Source: Trochalopteron elliotii
Lineage: Eukaryota > Chordata > Aves > Passeriformes > Leiothrichidae
Direction: 5' to 3'
DNA: 64,000 bases
Assembly: GCA_024734555.1 (NCBI GenBank)
Contig: JANPWX010000097.1
Coordinates: 1,627,391 to 1,691,390, forward strand
Made by a program: the position numbers and the translations under genes
Part shown: positions 23,601 to 36,835 of the stretch, piece by piece
Layout of the letters: each line of letters begins with the position of its first letter
Position numbering within the stretch: the stretch's first letter is position 1
The notes under the pieces: model-generated
Databases searched by the model: none
What the model was told of the DNA's origin: nothing
What the model saw: the letters and a program-made list of their open reading frames with translations, nothing else

Positions 23601-26600
23601 TCTGCATTCATTCACATTAGAAATATTTCTCCTCTACTACTTCTCCCCTCACTTCCCATGACCTCCAGTAATGTTAGGACTTCTCTCATTCTTGTTCATC
23701 ATTTCTTGTGTGGAGCATCAAGCGTGTACATCAACAGTGCCTAGCAAAGGAGAAGGCAGCAGTGCACACATTCTTAACTCTGTTGATCTGTGCATTTCCT
23801 CCCAAACAGCCCAAACAAAAGCTCCCCTCATTTCATTTCATGCGTCCCCAGAAAGTATCACCTCTTGTATGTGGACTCCATCTGTCCTCTGACAGAGCTG
23901 TGACAGTTACCAAGAGGGACCATCACTCAGGAGGGATGAACTCCGGCCAACAGCCCAGCATTCAGCAGGCCAGAAAGCACAGAAGGACTGGAATAATTCC
24001 TCTGGGAATTAAAGGAGGAATCTGGCATTTGATTTGGATGTCCATTCATTCCATTTATGCAGTGGAGTTTGCCCTCCATACATATATCCTGTTTAATTAA
24101 AAACACACACACCAAACCACCTTTCTCTCTTGTATTCTTATTTTAAAACGATCAACTCAGTGATGCTATCTGACACAACTTGCTTGTTGATGTGTTTTAT
24201 GCACACATTAACTGTTTGCTCTGAATTTGTGATTAAATAGTGAAGGACACACACAAATCAGATACACTCTTCCTTTTTCCATTCTCCTCTGAAAAAACCA
24301 TAGGCAAAGAAACAGCTCTAGTTGCCCATCACTTGTGGCACCCCAGCAGCTCCTCACTTCCTGACCAGCACACCCAGTTAGGTTGTGTAGATCTCAACTT
24401 GAAATGTTCTCTTTGGCCATATCATCTGCTTTTAAAAGTTTCTTCATATATATGGAAAACATTAATCAAGTTGGGTATGGTTTAGTATTTTTGTTTTCTA
24501 GGCCACTCCTGTCTTAACAGTAAGTGGAAATACAACTTTCCAATAAATGCTGGGGTTTATGCAAGTGGTTCACCTTATTGTGGGGGTTTCTGTGTATCTC
24601 ATTTATTACAGGGTAGGACAATGTAAAACTGGCAAAGCTCAATGCAAACTAGAGTGCAGAAGACAGCCTTTCCTCCTGAAATCACCGAAGAGGCAATTCC
24701 TTGATCAGGAAAAGGCCTTTTTACTGCCAGAGGAGACAACCTTGCTAGCAGGACATTCATCCTGGGATGTTAAGAATGAGAAGGGTAAACAAAATGATAG
24801 AAAAGCAATTATATTTACTTGTAGTATTTCTAGAAATTTATGTATTAGTGCACTATATGAAAAATCATAGCCCAGTTTTTCTACTTCGCATATGCCTGAG
24901 GCTCTAGCTGTGCATCTCATTTGGCATAGCTCATGCCAGCCCATTAAAATTTTGGGGTTGTGTTTTGAGTTTGGTTTTTTAAGTGGTGGTTTGTTTTTTT
25001 TAAATAACTCCTTGACTTTCAATTCAGCATGCACGAATGGTTTGGTGTCACTTGGGGGTTTTTTTCCTACCCAAACTATTGAGAATTAGGGTTCTTTTTC
25101 ACTGGAATTAATAGCAAAAATACATATAGTTGAAGCCAGAATTATGTGTAGATTCTTTTTCCTTTTTTATTTTACTAAACTAGTAATATAAAGTACAGAT
25201 ATTGCTACCAAGTACCACAGTCCAGTTACTACAACTTGAACTAGAAAGCCAAACCCCTCATGATAGTCTGGTTCGACAAATAACTATCTTTTCAATGGTC
25301 CAATGACTAATACTTTAAAAATATGCTTCATTTCACTGAGGGTAAAGAATAAAGAAATCTTCACCTGAAGATAATTCAGGCAGTTGAGTAGAGCTGTTTG
25401 AAGATGAATACTTATTCCTGTAGGTTATGAACCAACACGGGAAACTATTTTTACTCTTTATGTATTTCAACAGGGTACAAAGACTAAATCATTGGGGTTT
25501 CAAAACCATAACTAAAATATTGACTTTTTTTAGTACTTCTAAAACCCAAACAACCCAAAAAACCCCAGAACCACCACCTTCCAAAATACCTCTATTTCTG
25601 GGTCTCCAACAAAGCCAGTGTGAATACTGCATGCTGTTTAATAGCGATTGCCTGGCCTGCTCAAGCCTGGTTTCTCCTTTTGATCTACCAGAAAAGCTTT
25701 CAATGTAACAACTCCTACATTTCATTAAAGATAACATAAATTAGAACCCTAAAAGAGGATCAACTGTTTTCACAGAGCAATCTCCCCCCGTCCAGTGTAA
25801 GTACACCAACAGCTTCATTAGTCAACATCTGTAGCACGAAAAAAATACTAATTGTTATAAGAGAAAATCAGGAAACATTTGTTATAGTTGGGAGTACTAT
25901 ACTAGTAGATCATTTTGCAGGTACTGACACAAACAATTTTCAAGAAGCGTCAAGTACGTGAAGATAGTTTTCAAAAAAAATGTGTATTTCAATGACCAGG
26001 AAGGAATAAAGCATAACAATGGATGAAGTTTATAGAATAGAAAGATTCTCCTAATAAATGAGATCAATAGTTACCCAGTTGATTACCACCATCCTCTCAA
26101 TGTCTATATTGGGTTTTATAAGAGACAGAAACTACAAACACTGTTGCAGTCTTATATGCTGCTGTCCTCTTAAGGTGTCAATAAATGCTCTTTGGAAAAT
26201 AACTGAGTATCAACACTTTAAAATAAGAGCATAAAACACTAGGACTTCCATGTTAAGGAAGAAAATGTATTTGGGGCAGAGGTGACAAATTACACCCAAT
26301 TTAGCATCTTAAAGCTCATTTTACAGTGAGTTTTACGTTAAATTATAATGGTACTACAAGGAAGCACTGTAGGCTTGTCTAGATCAGTAAACTGAATGTG
26401 TCTAGGGCTGTTCAAAAACCTGAAACCAAGTGGGTTTTAACTCCTTCATCCTTACTATTAAGCTTTCTTGATCTCCAACAATGAAGCTGAGGAGAAACTG
26501 AAAGGCTGATTGCCTGCTGGGAACCAACCCTACTCCAGAACATTCAAGATCTGCCCAGGACATCACTAGCTGGCTTGGAAAATGCAATGCCAGGAACCAT

Positions 26601-29600
26601 TCCAGACAAAAATCCAATTCTAGTACAAAGAATGCTCCTTTGCACTGTTTATTACTGTTACTCAGAGCAGAGCTGGGTTTAAAAATAAAACAAGAAAAAA
26701 ACCCTTCAAACATCAATTATCAGTAATTATTCCTTGCCTTCGAGCCAGTCTTGAACAGCCCTCCTTGAGAGGAAAAAAATAATTCATAAAGTGAAGAATC
26801 ACTAGACAGTCACATTTTTGCTTTCAGCTTTTTCTGCTACCTAAAATATTTAAAACATTTCTTAGATATTAGATAACCTGTGTAATACTGAATGGATTAA
26901 TGGCTCTGCTCTCTGACTCTTAATCCATGTCACACTGCACTCTCCTCTGAGAATAGCTTCACTGAGCTCAGTATAAAGCAGAGCTGACTGTGAATGAGCT
27001 GAAAGAATTGAAGCCTAGAGCTATGTTTAAAAATCTGCTCCATTTAGCAACATGAGTCACACACGTCATTAGCAATTCTTGCAATTTTTTCATTAGCGTT
27101 GCGATATTTGGTCTTTTTTCTGAAACCACCAGCTTAATCAAACCTCATGATTACGCAAGAATTTTAATTTTCACCTAAAGTTTCTGGTTCCCAGTCAGGG
27201 GGGGCACATGGGGAGTCAGGAAAGAATGGGTAAAAATTGATGAGCCAGCCTAATACTTACCAAGGGTCAGCATTTTATCCTAGAGCAACTAATCTCTGAA
27301 AGACTGCAGTCATTGCTTCCCTCCAAACCCTTGCACTTGACACACCTTTTGCCCATTTAGACAGGATCTAATGGTTTGAAAACACATCGTGAGGGTGAAC
27401 ATTGGTCATTGGAAGAAAACAGGTGGATTTCCTGTATCAAGAAGGCTTTTACGTGTTAATAAACATGAAAGGAAGTAACGATAAATGCTGTCAATGTTGC
27501 ATCTGTTAACAGTAACAAGAAATTAATTCAAACAAACAAAAAAAAATACACAAATTAACTTGTTTGGTTTAATAAGCAATTCTTCCCTGAAATTAGAGGG
27601 ACTGCAGCGTCACAGCAAATATAGGCAAAGTCTTAATTTCTCTGAGTAGCTAGCAGTATATTGTACCACATAGAAAACCTTCAAGCCAAGGGAAAAAAAT
27701 TTAAAAATCACGGTGATAAAGATAAAGCATCATCTGAAACCAAAAACAACCTTACCTCAAATAAAAGTAAAATAATACCTAATTTGAATTTTTTTCTCAT
27801 CTGAAGTAACAAAATTACAAAGAGAGAAGCTTCACACTTCCTCAAAATTAGCATTTGAAAATAAATACTATACTTGTATGAAAAAAAGGCTTGAAATATC
27901 TGAAAGTCATCCAGAAGACCTAATTTGAACACAGCTTTGCCTGTGTACTCCTTTATTTAAAGCAGTTTTGTCCCATCTCTTACTTACACAAAGATCACCT
28001 CTCTCTATTTTTCTACAGAACTTTAAGTGATATTTGTAGTTATTCTCAAAAGCATTCAAGGCATGTGTGTACATTGCTTCATTTGGATTAAGCATTAATC
28101 CCATTAAATCAATCCCTTCTTTGTTCAAAGCATCAGGATTCAAAACCACAGGCACAGTCAGTTTTGAAATATCCTTTTCAAGTCAGACTTTTTATCTTAA
28201 TCCATTTAAGTACACAGGAATGTAATGTGACCAAGTGCTCAAACCCTCTGAAACCTGACATTACTGGTCTGGCAAAAAGAATAATCGCTAACAAGAAGCA
28301 TTCAGAATGGTCAAACCCCTTTGATTTCTCTTTTCTTGAAAAGTCAATTCACAAGCTTGTCTGTGAGCAGCTCCAGTCACCTTTTTTGCCCTCCTCCTCC
28401 ATGTTCCTCCTGCACTTCTAGAAAAAACTCAATACATGGCTCTGGCATATCACCAGTGAAAACCAATAATGCTGTACCTGAAAACACCTCACTGCTTGCT
28501 GACTTAGGTACTTTAAAAGGGCGTATGTTTGTTTCACAGATACTAGATTTTACTATTAGTAGTTTCAAATCTTCATTCAGAGGTGAATGTTTAATTACAC
28601 AAGTCTCCAGTAACTGCATAAACCTGCAGGCTCTGTACACATGTAAATGACAGCAGTAGCCATGTGACATCTCAGCCAGGATGCCAGCAGCTCTGCTGAA
28701 GTTTCAGAGAGAGAAAATAAAGACCAGTGCAGCTACACAGAACTAGAACGTGCCCATACAGAAGGAGTATCAACAACCACCACATCCTGTAATTCAAATC
28801 CCATATTCCTGGTGAAAAAGCCATGGATGCACTTGAACACGCCAGATGCTGAGCAAGGCATGGACCTAAGACCATTAGTTTCCACCACCTTTCATGGTGG
28901 TTTTTCTGATATTACCAGCACTTTGCAAGCCTGAGCCCTAGACATCTGCAGATACTCAGCTGCTTATGTCTCCCAAAATCTAACACTTGAGAACTGTGCA
29001 GAACTGGCAGCTCTGAGCGCTGCTTCAGTACTAACTTAAAAAGCAAAAAAATCATATCAAACTCTTGATGAAATCAGTTTTCATTAGCTAGAGCTAGAAG
29101 GCCTATAATCCTTCCATAGGAATTATATGTATGCCTAATGGAGTCATACTGGAGTATTTTCAATTTGAATATTCATTTTTCATGGGGTTTCAAAACACAA
29201 TTTAAGTTGTCTGAATGCCATAATACTGTATGTATGCTGCTATGCTGTAATATCATCCATTAGTTAATGTATGGGGCTTTTTAAAATTCTGTCTTACTTT
29301 TCTGGTTTGAGAGAAGCTTTTCTCCAGTTCTCATTAGCACATTGGAGTAACTCCGAGGGGTCTGCAAAAAGCTTTATTTGCCTTCCAGGTGCATGATGGA
29401 ACCAAATTTGGAAATTTAATTAACACTCTGTAAAGAGCTAGCAAAGGGACTACAGACCTGCTCTTGGACATGCAAATTGTAATGAAATTCAAGCATTTGC
29501 TTGAGAAAATTATGTATTATCTTAAGGTTTCTGATAAAAATAATTATTAATGTAATTATAATTAAAGCATTATACCGAAGTAGGTTAAAATGTATTTGTA

Positions 29601-30732
29601 GATGTATAAGGAACATCTCAGTATAATTATCTGCCTTTTTCTTTCTCTTGTGGAACACACGGAGCCAGGGTACCTTGTTCCTGCCCAAAATATACCTGAA
29701 GAGTAATGCATATCTTAATAAAGACTAAACAAGTACTAAAATACATTAATAACTCATTACAAAAAATGTGAAGTCCCTCAGAACAGGCACATAATCTCTT
29801 AAGGGAGTATATACAGCTTCAGATTAAACTACTTAAAATCTAATGATCAAGTTTAGAATGACTTCATTCTTTTCTTGAGAACAGGTGTTGGAAACAAGTT
29901 CTTGATTTATGTCTTCTCCAGTAATACCTTCTGGCTGATGTAATGTCTTCCTCCCACCTGACACCTAAACCTGGAGTAGCTCCCTTTTTGAGTGAACTCT
30001 TCTGGATTAAAAGTAGTCTCATTCCCTTTATTACCAGTTTTACTGTTGATTTATTACTTAAAGCAAACTTTCGTGAATATAGTTCTGTAAATGCTTTATA
30101 ATACACTTACCAATATAAATGTGCAGTCCTGTTTACAAACTGCATCTTAACTTACTCCACAAACAAGATCCACTATGATGAAACCTTTGAGGGACATTAC
30201 ATGCCTGTGCTAAGTCTCATTCTGTTATTTCACTAAATTGGAGACAGAGAATGTTCTTCCTTCTGAAAGGAGAACCCCACTCCATCTTAACACAGATCAG
30301 TAGACATGTTAGGACAGTTTCCCAGAGCACAGGACTCCTCTGAAATAACACCTACACACAGTCAAATAACATGCTATTTAGCAAAAAGACTGGACACCTG
30401 AGAGTCTCTGCTTTGGTGATACTAGGACCCTATCTGCAGCACCACAGACCAGGATTTGTCATTCTTTTTCAGTCACCTCCAAACTTAAAGTCTTAGGATG
30501 CTTAAAGAGAAACAGAGTCCGCATCCTTCACAAAATGAGAAGGTACAAAACCCAGAGAAATCGGTCACTAAAAAGTACTAATAGAAGAAATATATCACAA
30601 CCACATCCAGAAAGGTTTGATCTGGTTCACGGGAAGGAAGCTCATCAAAAACAAACCATGCTAGCCCAGCACTTTTCTAGACATCACAGCTAAAATAAAA
30701 CATTTAGAAAAATATACAAATTACTCTAAAAT
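20641..30732. other. Upstream-intron DNA with minor low-complexity patches
   Basis: About 10 kb without a recognised mobile element. It contains a short imperfect tandem repeat at 21315-21364 (ACAACTTCAC at 21325 and 21341 and a partial copy near 21358) and an A/C-rich stretch at 25541-25580. Segments at 21365-21480 and 23700-24060 are somewhat GC-richer and open on both strands but match nothing that I know. Confidence 0.55.
21315..21364. repeat. Short imperfect tandem repeat, 16-17-bp unit
   Basis: The decamer ACAACTTCAC recurs at 21325 and 21341, with a truncated copy at 21358, separated by A/C-rich spacers. Confidence 0.75.
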
Positions 30733-31035
30733 ATGAATTTCACATATTCTGTAACTCCTTCAAGTCCTGCATCCAGGTCATTAATAAAGAAGTTGAAGAG
30801 CACAGGGCTGAAGATGGAGCCCTGTGGAACCCAACCAGTGACAGGTCCCCAGTCTGATGTCACCCCATTCACTGTAACCCTTTGTGTCCCACCGGTGAGC
30901 CAGTTACTCACTCATGATGTAACTCTGTTATCCAGCTGTGTGCTGGATATTTTGTCCAGGAGGATCCTGTAAGAGACAGCATCAAAAGCTTTGCTGAAGT
31001 CCAAAACAATCACTATGCACAACCCTGATGAGTTG
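30733..31035 (-). mobile_element. CR1 LINE fragment: reverse-transcriptase core
   Basis: The minus strand encodes CR1 RT pieces: a SKAFDAVS-like motif A region, then [18 protein letters not shown], then [13 protein letters not shown] and [11 protein letters not shown] (motif B region), stopping just before motif C. Stop codons and a frame change interrupt the reading. It is truncated at both ends and covers the same part of ORF2 as the larger copy at 41530-42803, to which it is very similar. Its orientation is the same as PDE10A. Confidence 0.92.
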
Positions 31036-32729
31036 TTGAATGGAAAACTTTAGAAGGGATGCAAGAAGCAGGCTGCAAAGTGCAATTCTTATTTGAGCTA
31101 AAGATTGGCCACGATATTTACAGGTTCATTTATTTAAAGACAAAGTGCTGCAAAGATCCTGACCTATTGATTAACACAAAGGGTGTCATCTGTTAGATGT
31201 ACATGAAGCCTAACAAACTGACGGCTGAACTGGTGCACATATTCTTTAAAAAAGACATCCGATTTTAAATAAAAGACTAAGCTGTAAAAGAGTTTATTGC
31301 ATTTTCCATTTAGTCCCTTCAGGTTGCTAATAGGTATAAAATGGGTGCACCTATTAAATAAATATCAAATAAAATTTTAAAATACCGTTCTAATTGCAGT
31401 ATCAATTTTTCTTATTTTACCTTCCAGCAATTAATTTTTTTCTTTTATACTTTAATGATTATCTTGAAAGAGTTTCCAGCAGTACAAATCAACTCTTTGT
31501 AAAGGTACTGCTGGTCTCAATGAATAACATCTATCCTCTTTACACAGTGGAACAGGCTCATTTTTCTAAATTATAACACTGTATTCTTACAAGATTTCAC
31601 AATTCCAAGGAGATTTAACTCCAAGCATCCATATACAAATATTCAACTATTCCTACAGTAGTTCCAGAAAACTCCCTAACCTAATGCAAACATCTTGACA
31701 AAAATTTCAATACCTAGAACAAGAAAAGAACTTCTAAAATCTAAAAGCTTCTAAAAACCTTCCAAAAAATCAAGTTTTCATGACAGAGACTCCAGCTTTA
31801 TCACTTGAATGTTAGAGGGTACATTATAGCCTTCCCTAAACATCACCAAAAGTGATACACAGCAGATATTTTAGCAATACAGTTGAAATACAGAAAGTTG
31901 GCATCACATAATTGATCTTGGAAACTGCTTTTTATTCTACATTTTGTATTACTATGAAATATAGATACAAGACACCTCTTTATACAAAACTGAACTTCGA
32001 CTGACATTTAAAATAATAAAAAAAACCTATTTAATTCTTTTGTGGGGAATAGAAAGCCTACCTTCAGACTAATTAAGCACTGAAAGTAAAGCACTAACTC
32101 CATCAAACTGTCAGAAAAAAGTTAGAAACTCCAATTTATTTAAAACACTATCAAGGAAGAGAATACTTTTCTTTTTTTCTGTCAGCTCTTTTTTTTCAGC
32201 TGTATAAATGAACAGAGAGAAAGATGGTTTTTCAGAGATGCTATCTCTGCTCAATTGTATGGTGATGGATGTAATGATATCTCTATGTCAGTAAAGTACA
32301 GCCTAGGAAAAGCAGCATAATTTGAGATATTTAAAAGAATACGCTACTAAAGTAAAAGAGGTTTGAAGTGATAATTAAATACTGTGTTACATACGCTTGT
32401 ACATTACAGACAAGGACACATTGTGCAACCCTTATTTGCACTGGTGAACACTTACAGGAGTAGTCCTATTGACGTCAGCGAGACTACTTATGTGGGTAAG
32501 AGCTCACTAAAATGTGAAGGGTTGTGCAACAAAGCCCTAAACACGTCTCATTCCACACATTGTTTCAAGCTTTGTTCCTTAACCACAATTTTTTTCCTCT
32601 AATAGCGTTAATAATATTATTTTGCTAATATTACCACTCAGAAAAATATGTGAAAGCATACAACTTGCTTAGAGGTATCTGACATACTCCAGTTTTTCAG
32701 CTAGACGTCAAAGTAGAGGCACATCTGAG
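31036..32729. other. Intronic DNA without recognised features
   Basis: AT-rich unique-looking sequence between two CR1 fragments. No exon or repeat was recognised. Confidence 0.55.
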
Positions 32730-33262
32730 GATGGCAGGCACCTCTAGAGATTGCCACCAAAGTGACCCTCTGCTCAAGCTGCAGTGGGTTTCTCAGAGTT
32801 CTGGTCTGCCAGCTTTGAGTATCTCCAATGACAGAAAGAGACTCCACACCCTCTCTGTGCAGTCAGTGGCAGTATTCAGGTGTTTTCCTGTGTTCAGGTA
32901 GAAATCCCTGTGTTTCAGTTTGCACCCAATGTGATTTTCCTCCTGCTGGCAACAGCCACAAAGAACCTGAACTGGCTCCATGTGTTTTACTTCCTCCTTT
33001 AAAGGATACTTAGATTCGAGGGCAACCTTACCTGTTTGTATTTCTTTTCTTTCACCTTTATGGCCCTTCACTGGACGCACTCTACTTTGTCCACATCCCT
33101 CTTGCACTGTGGAGTACAACCCTGGGCCCAGTACCCAAGATGTGTCTCACCAGGGCTGGGCAGGATCACCCTTCGACCTGCTGGCAAGGCTCTTCCTAAA
33201 TGCTGGGATGCTGCTGGCCTTCTTTGTTTTGAGGGCACACAGCTTGAGCATGTTCAATAGAT
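32730..33262 (-). mobile_element. CR1 LINE, end of ORF2 and 3' region, degraded
   Basis: On the plus strand it reads as antisense CR1: CACCTCTAGAGATT, CTCTGCTCAAGC, TTTGAGTATCTCCAA, GACTCCACACCCTCTCTG, CTGTGTTTCAGTTTGCACCCA, GCCCTTCACTGGACGC, GTACCCAAGATGTGTCTCAC and TGGCCTTCTTTG. These follow the order of the CR1 consensus that I recall. The element is sense on the minus strand. The extreme 3' octamer repeats are not visible and there are many indels, so it is an older copy than the one at 41.5 kb. Confidence 0.88.
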
Positions 33263-33631
33263 TTACAGGAAGAAATGCTACAGGGATTTCTACTTCCTGG
33301 CAGGTGAAATAAATGAAAATACCTTTTACTGACTTGGATGTTGGCACCACCGAATAAAAAACAACATATGGCACTGGCTGCTTTTCCAAAAGCTTTCACT
33401 GCCGTGACAATGCTCTACGCACGCAATCTCATCTGGCAAAACATCTTCCATCAATACTATTTTAGACAAGAATTCAAATAATCTATTTGTTACTATTTTA
33501 AGAACTACTTGCTGGCAACCACAGTAGAACAAAGATGCAGTGTTTCAGTCATGCCCCTAGTTTTTATTATAAAGCTTAAACAAATGCCAAGAATTCAAGG
33601 CTAGCTTCAAAAATTAAAAATGAGCAGCTGC

Positions 33632-33686
33632 ATCTTTTCCCTGTCCTCCTCCCCTTCATCATCTCCCCACCCTCTTTTGTTTGTTT
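33632..33686. repeat. Pyrimidine-rich tract
   Basis: Strongly CT-rich on the plus strand, including TCCTCCTCCCC; it is followed about 50 bp later by a purine-rich tract. Confidence 0.7.
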
Positions 33687-33736
33687 TGGAGACCGTGTAG
33701 CTCACAAACACGTGTTCACCTCCAAAAAACATCCTT

Positions 33737-33814
33737 AGAAGAGAAAGGAATGGAGAAGGGGGGAGAAGAGTTGGAAAGAGAAGAAGTTAAAGGAAAACAG
33801 GAGAGATGAAATCT
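33737..33814. repeat. Purine-rich tract
   Basis: Nearly all A and G on the plus strand, including a GGGGGG run near 33758. It is partly complementary in composition to the tract at 33632-33686. Confidence 0.75.
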
Positions 33815-35369
33815 GAGGGCTTGTATTTGTACAGGACTCAGGAAACAAGTTTTTAAAAAATTCCCACATTCACAGGATGTATATCCTGCATTGTGCCCTT
33901 GCTATAACAATTTATTCAAACTTTTCACAGGCAAAGACGATAAAATATTCAATGAGAAAAAAATTCTGGTAGAATCACTTCTACTAATTGCTTTGTAGCA
34001 GCCTGGTTTGTCTAAAGCCTATTTGAACTTGGCCCATTGACTACGTCCAGAAAAACACTTTAAAACCATTAAAAAAATCCATGTAAGACAGACATTATAA
34101 CACATGAAATGGAGGCACATTTCCACAAGGCTGGTCATAAATTTTCACTTTAACATGTCACAGTACTGATGGCTGAGATTCTGATTTCAGTCCAGCTCAC
34201 TGACCAACCCAATAGTTCTCATGAGCCCATAGTAGGTCCCTTACAATATCATACAATGACCAAAAAAAAAAAAATACTAAAGCCATACCTAAAAAATCAT
34301 GTGATAGCACATAAACATGCTGATCCACTGCCAAAACTAGCCAGTTAAAAGCTTTGTCATAAAATATCCAATAGGAGAAGAACACAAAAGGACTTCAAAA
34401 ATTTTAAATTAGACAAAATAAAGAGATTTAACAAATAGGTAGCTATCAACATTTTTAAAGTCCTTCAGATTCACTCTGGGAAAGCCTCCAAAACTGCAAC
34501 TTCTGTAGGCTGGAGAATATAAATTTTAATACTATTCAATTTAACTGACAGTGACATGAAAGATCTGGAGAGAATCCAGTGCACCCAGATAACTAATGAC
34601 TCCATGTTGTACTGCAAGAAAAATGGCAGCAGGAGGTCTCTCAAGGATATGGTATCAATGAAAAAAGCAGTCATAAATACTAGTACATTACTCTTTCTCC
34701 TTTACTATCACTGTCACGTTATTTTACAGACTAATGTCTTAGTAATTTTGTGAACAGCAGTTCTGAGGACTTAATAGCGCTGGCGCTGTTCACGTTACTA
34801 CAGGAGCTAACAAATGTACCTGATAGTGAAACTCATCCAAGTCCCTGGCACATTCTTCCAGCAAACAAGCAATCCTGCAATGCTTCTGTTTAAGCAACTG
34901 TGATACACACACTCCAACTTTGTTGCAAGAAATCCAAGCATTTCAAAGTCAATAGACACCAAATATTTTCGTAAGTTGAGCACACTCAGCATGACAGCAG
35001 CTGGGAAAATTTTAATATGCATGGATTTTTATTTGAGGGAGGGGTGTGCTGGTGCAGAGATTAGTAAAAGGAACCAAGAGAAAAACAAAAGCTAATTGGA
35101 AACGCATCAGCTCAAATTCTTTAGGCACAGTTGTCTTCTCATGTGATAGAAAGGCTGAAGAAACACTGGATATATTATCGACAGGAAAAGGTCACAGGGC
35201 TACATAGACGGCTGCATTTTCACCACGGATAAATGGACAGAGTGAAGCTGGGAGAAATACAAAGAAAATGCAGAAGAAAATTTTAGAGGCATGAGGATGA
35301 ACATGGGTCATAGAGTACCAAGACTACTCAAGAAGTAAAGGAATGACTAACCAAACTAGTACAAAATTA

Positions 35370-35425
35370 ACCAGAAAAAAAAAAACAAAACAAAACCAAA
35401 CCAACCAAAGAAACAAAAAAAATAA
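35370..35425. repeat. A-rich low-complexity stretch
   Basis: A-runs interrupted by C (AAACAAAACAAAACC-like). This is low complexity with no sign of an attached retroposon. Confidence 0.7.
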
Positions 35426-36816
35426 GCCAATCCAAAACACAAATTGACAGCTTTTGCCAAAATCAAGTTATCCTGTACACCTGTGTGAACCTTCATGTTG
35501 TAGCAAAGAGTGGTGAGTGTGAGGAGAGGGTTAGGCAGTCCAGGCTGAGGGAAGGCAGATCTCTTCACACAGCAACATTGATAACCTCCCTCTGGTCTAC
35601 AGTGATTGGGGATTACAGCCTAACATATGGAAGAATGAATGCATGCCATTCAAGAGGCCAGGTAGCTACACTAATTTGCAAGTGCATAATATCTAGAAAA
35701 GATCAGCTACTACATTTTCAAATTCAATAAACAAGTGCTTTTTAAAAATATCCAAATCTAATCAATTAGTTTCTTACAAGAAGTCGGAAAGTAGACTTTC
35801 CCAGGAAACATAAGTATTCCAATATTTTGAAATTTGGTTTTATTTCTAACCAGTATTAAAAAGATAATTTTATAGAAGTATGAAAATTGGGGACAATTTT
35901 GTTTGTTTTTTATTTTACTACTTTGTACTTTTATTATTTTCTTTAGAATTCTGAAAAATGTAAACTGAATTATTTCCTCATAATCTTTCTATTAGAACTA
36001 ACATGTTTGTACTTTCATTTCAACAAAGCTGCATTTTCCAGAGCGTACAAGTGAGTGGTGAGAGTCCACATCTCTATGTCACTCAAAATTCCTCTATTAT
36101 GCAATATGCAGACATGTGCTTCTTTCTTTAACTTTCCTTACTAGAAGCACCGGAATGAGCTAAACCTTACTAATTGATTTAGCTGGCAAACCATTAAGGA
36201 AAATACATTACAAGTAACATGAGCTTCCTTGGAGTCAGTCAAAGAAAAAAACGCGGTGAAATCAAGCAGTGTTTTTCAATCCGAGAAGGCTACTCAGTCA
36301 GTCTGAAATACCACTGAAGAGACACAGACAAAGTGGAGTCAAAACTGCTATTCAAAACCAGTTTTGTACATAACCATCCCTCGCTGAGCACTTATGTGTT
36401 TAATTAGGGTCTTTTAAAGCTACAGTCAATACATTCGTAAAAAACATCATTTAAAAATATTAGAAAACTGGATTAACATTTGCAACTTTTCTTCAGAAAA
36501 AGAAATCAAAATCAAAATGAGAATCAAAAAAAACCCAAACCTGCCTATAAGAACTTTTTTGGAAGACTAAATCCCAAATATCACATGAAAAATCACTGAG
36601 TTTACTGACGGAAAAAACAAATTCTCTTGAATAAAGAATTTAAAGAAGAATACAGTTTTCCACAGAGTTCAATACCTGCTAGGTAACATTAATTCTCAGT
36701 TGCTTCAATTTTGCAATTAAGCACAGAAGTGGAAAAAACACAGGGTAATTTTTTTGAAACAGTTAAAGAAATTAGCAAATTTTATTTGTTGGAGCTCTCC
36801 AGTTAATCAATTATGA

Positions 36817-36835
36817 CAATACAATACAATACAAA
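36817..36835. repeat. ACAAT pentamer microsatellite, about 3.6 copies
   Basis: Short tandem run of ACAAT read directly; too short to be of likely functional weight. Confidence 0.85.

Noticed and set aside
32980..33312. 110-codon frame on the plus strand
   Set aside because: Antisense reading of the degraded CR1 3' region.
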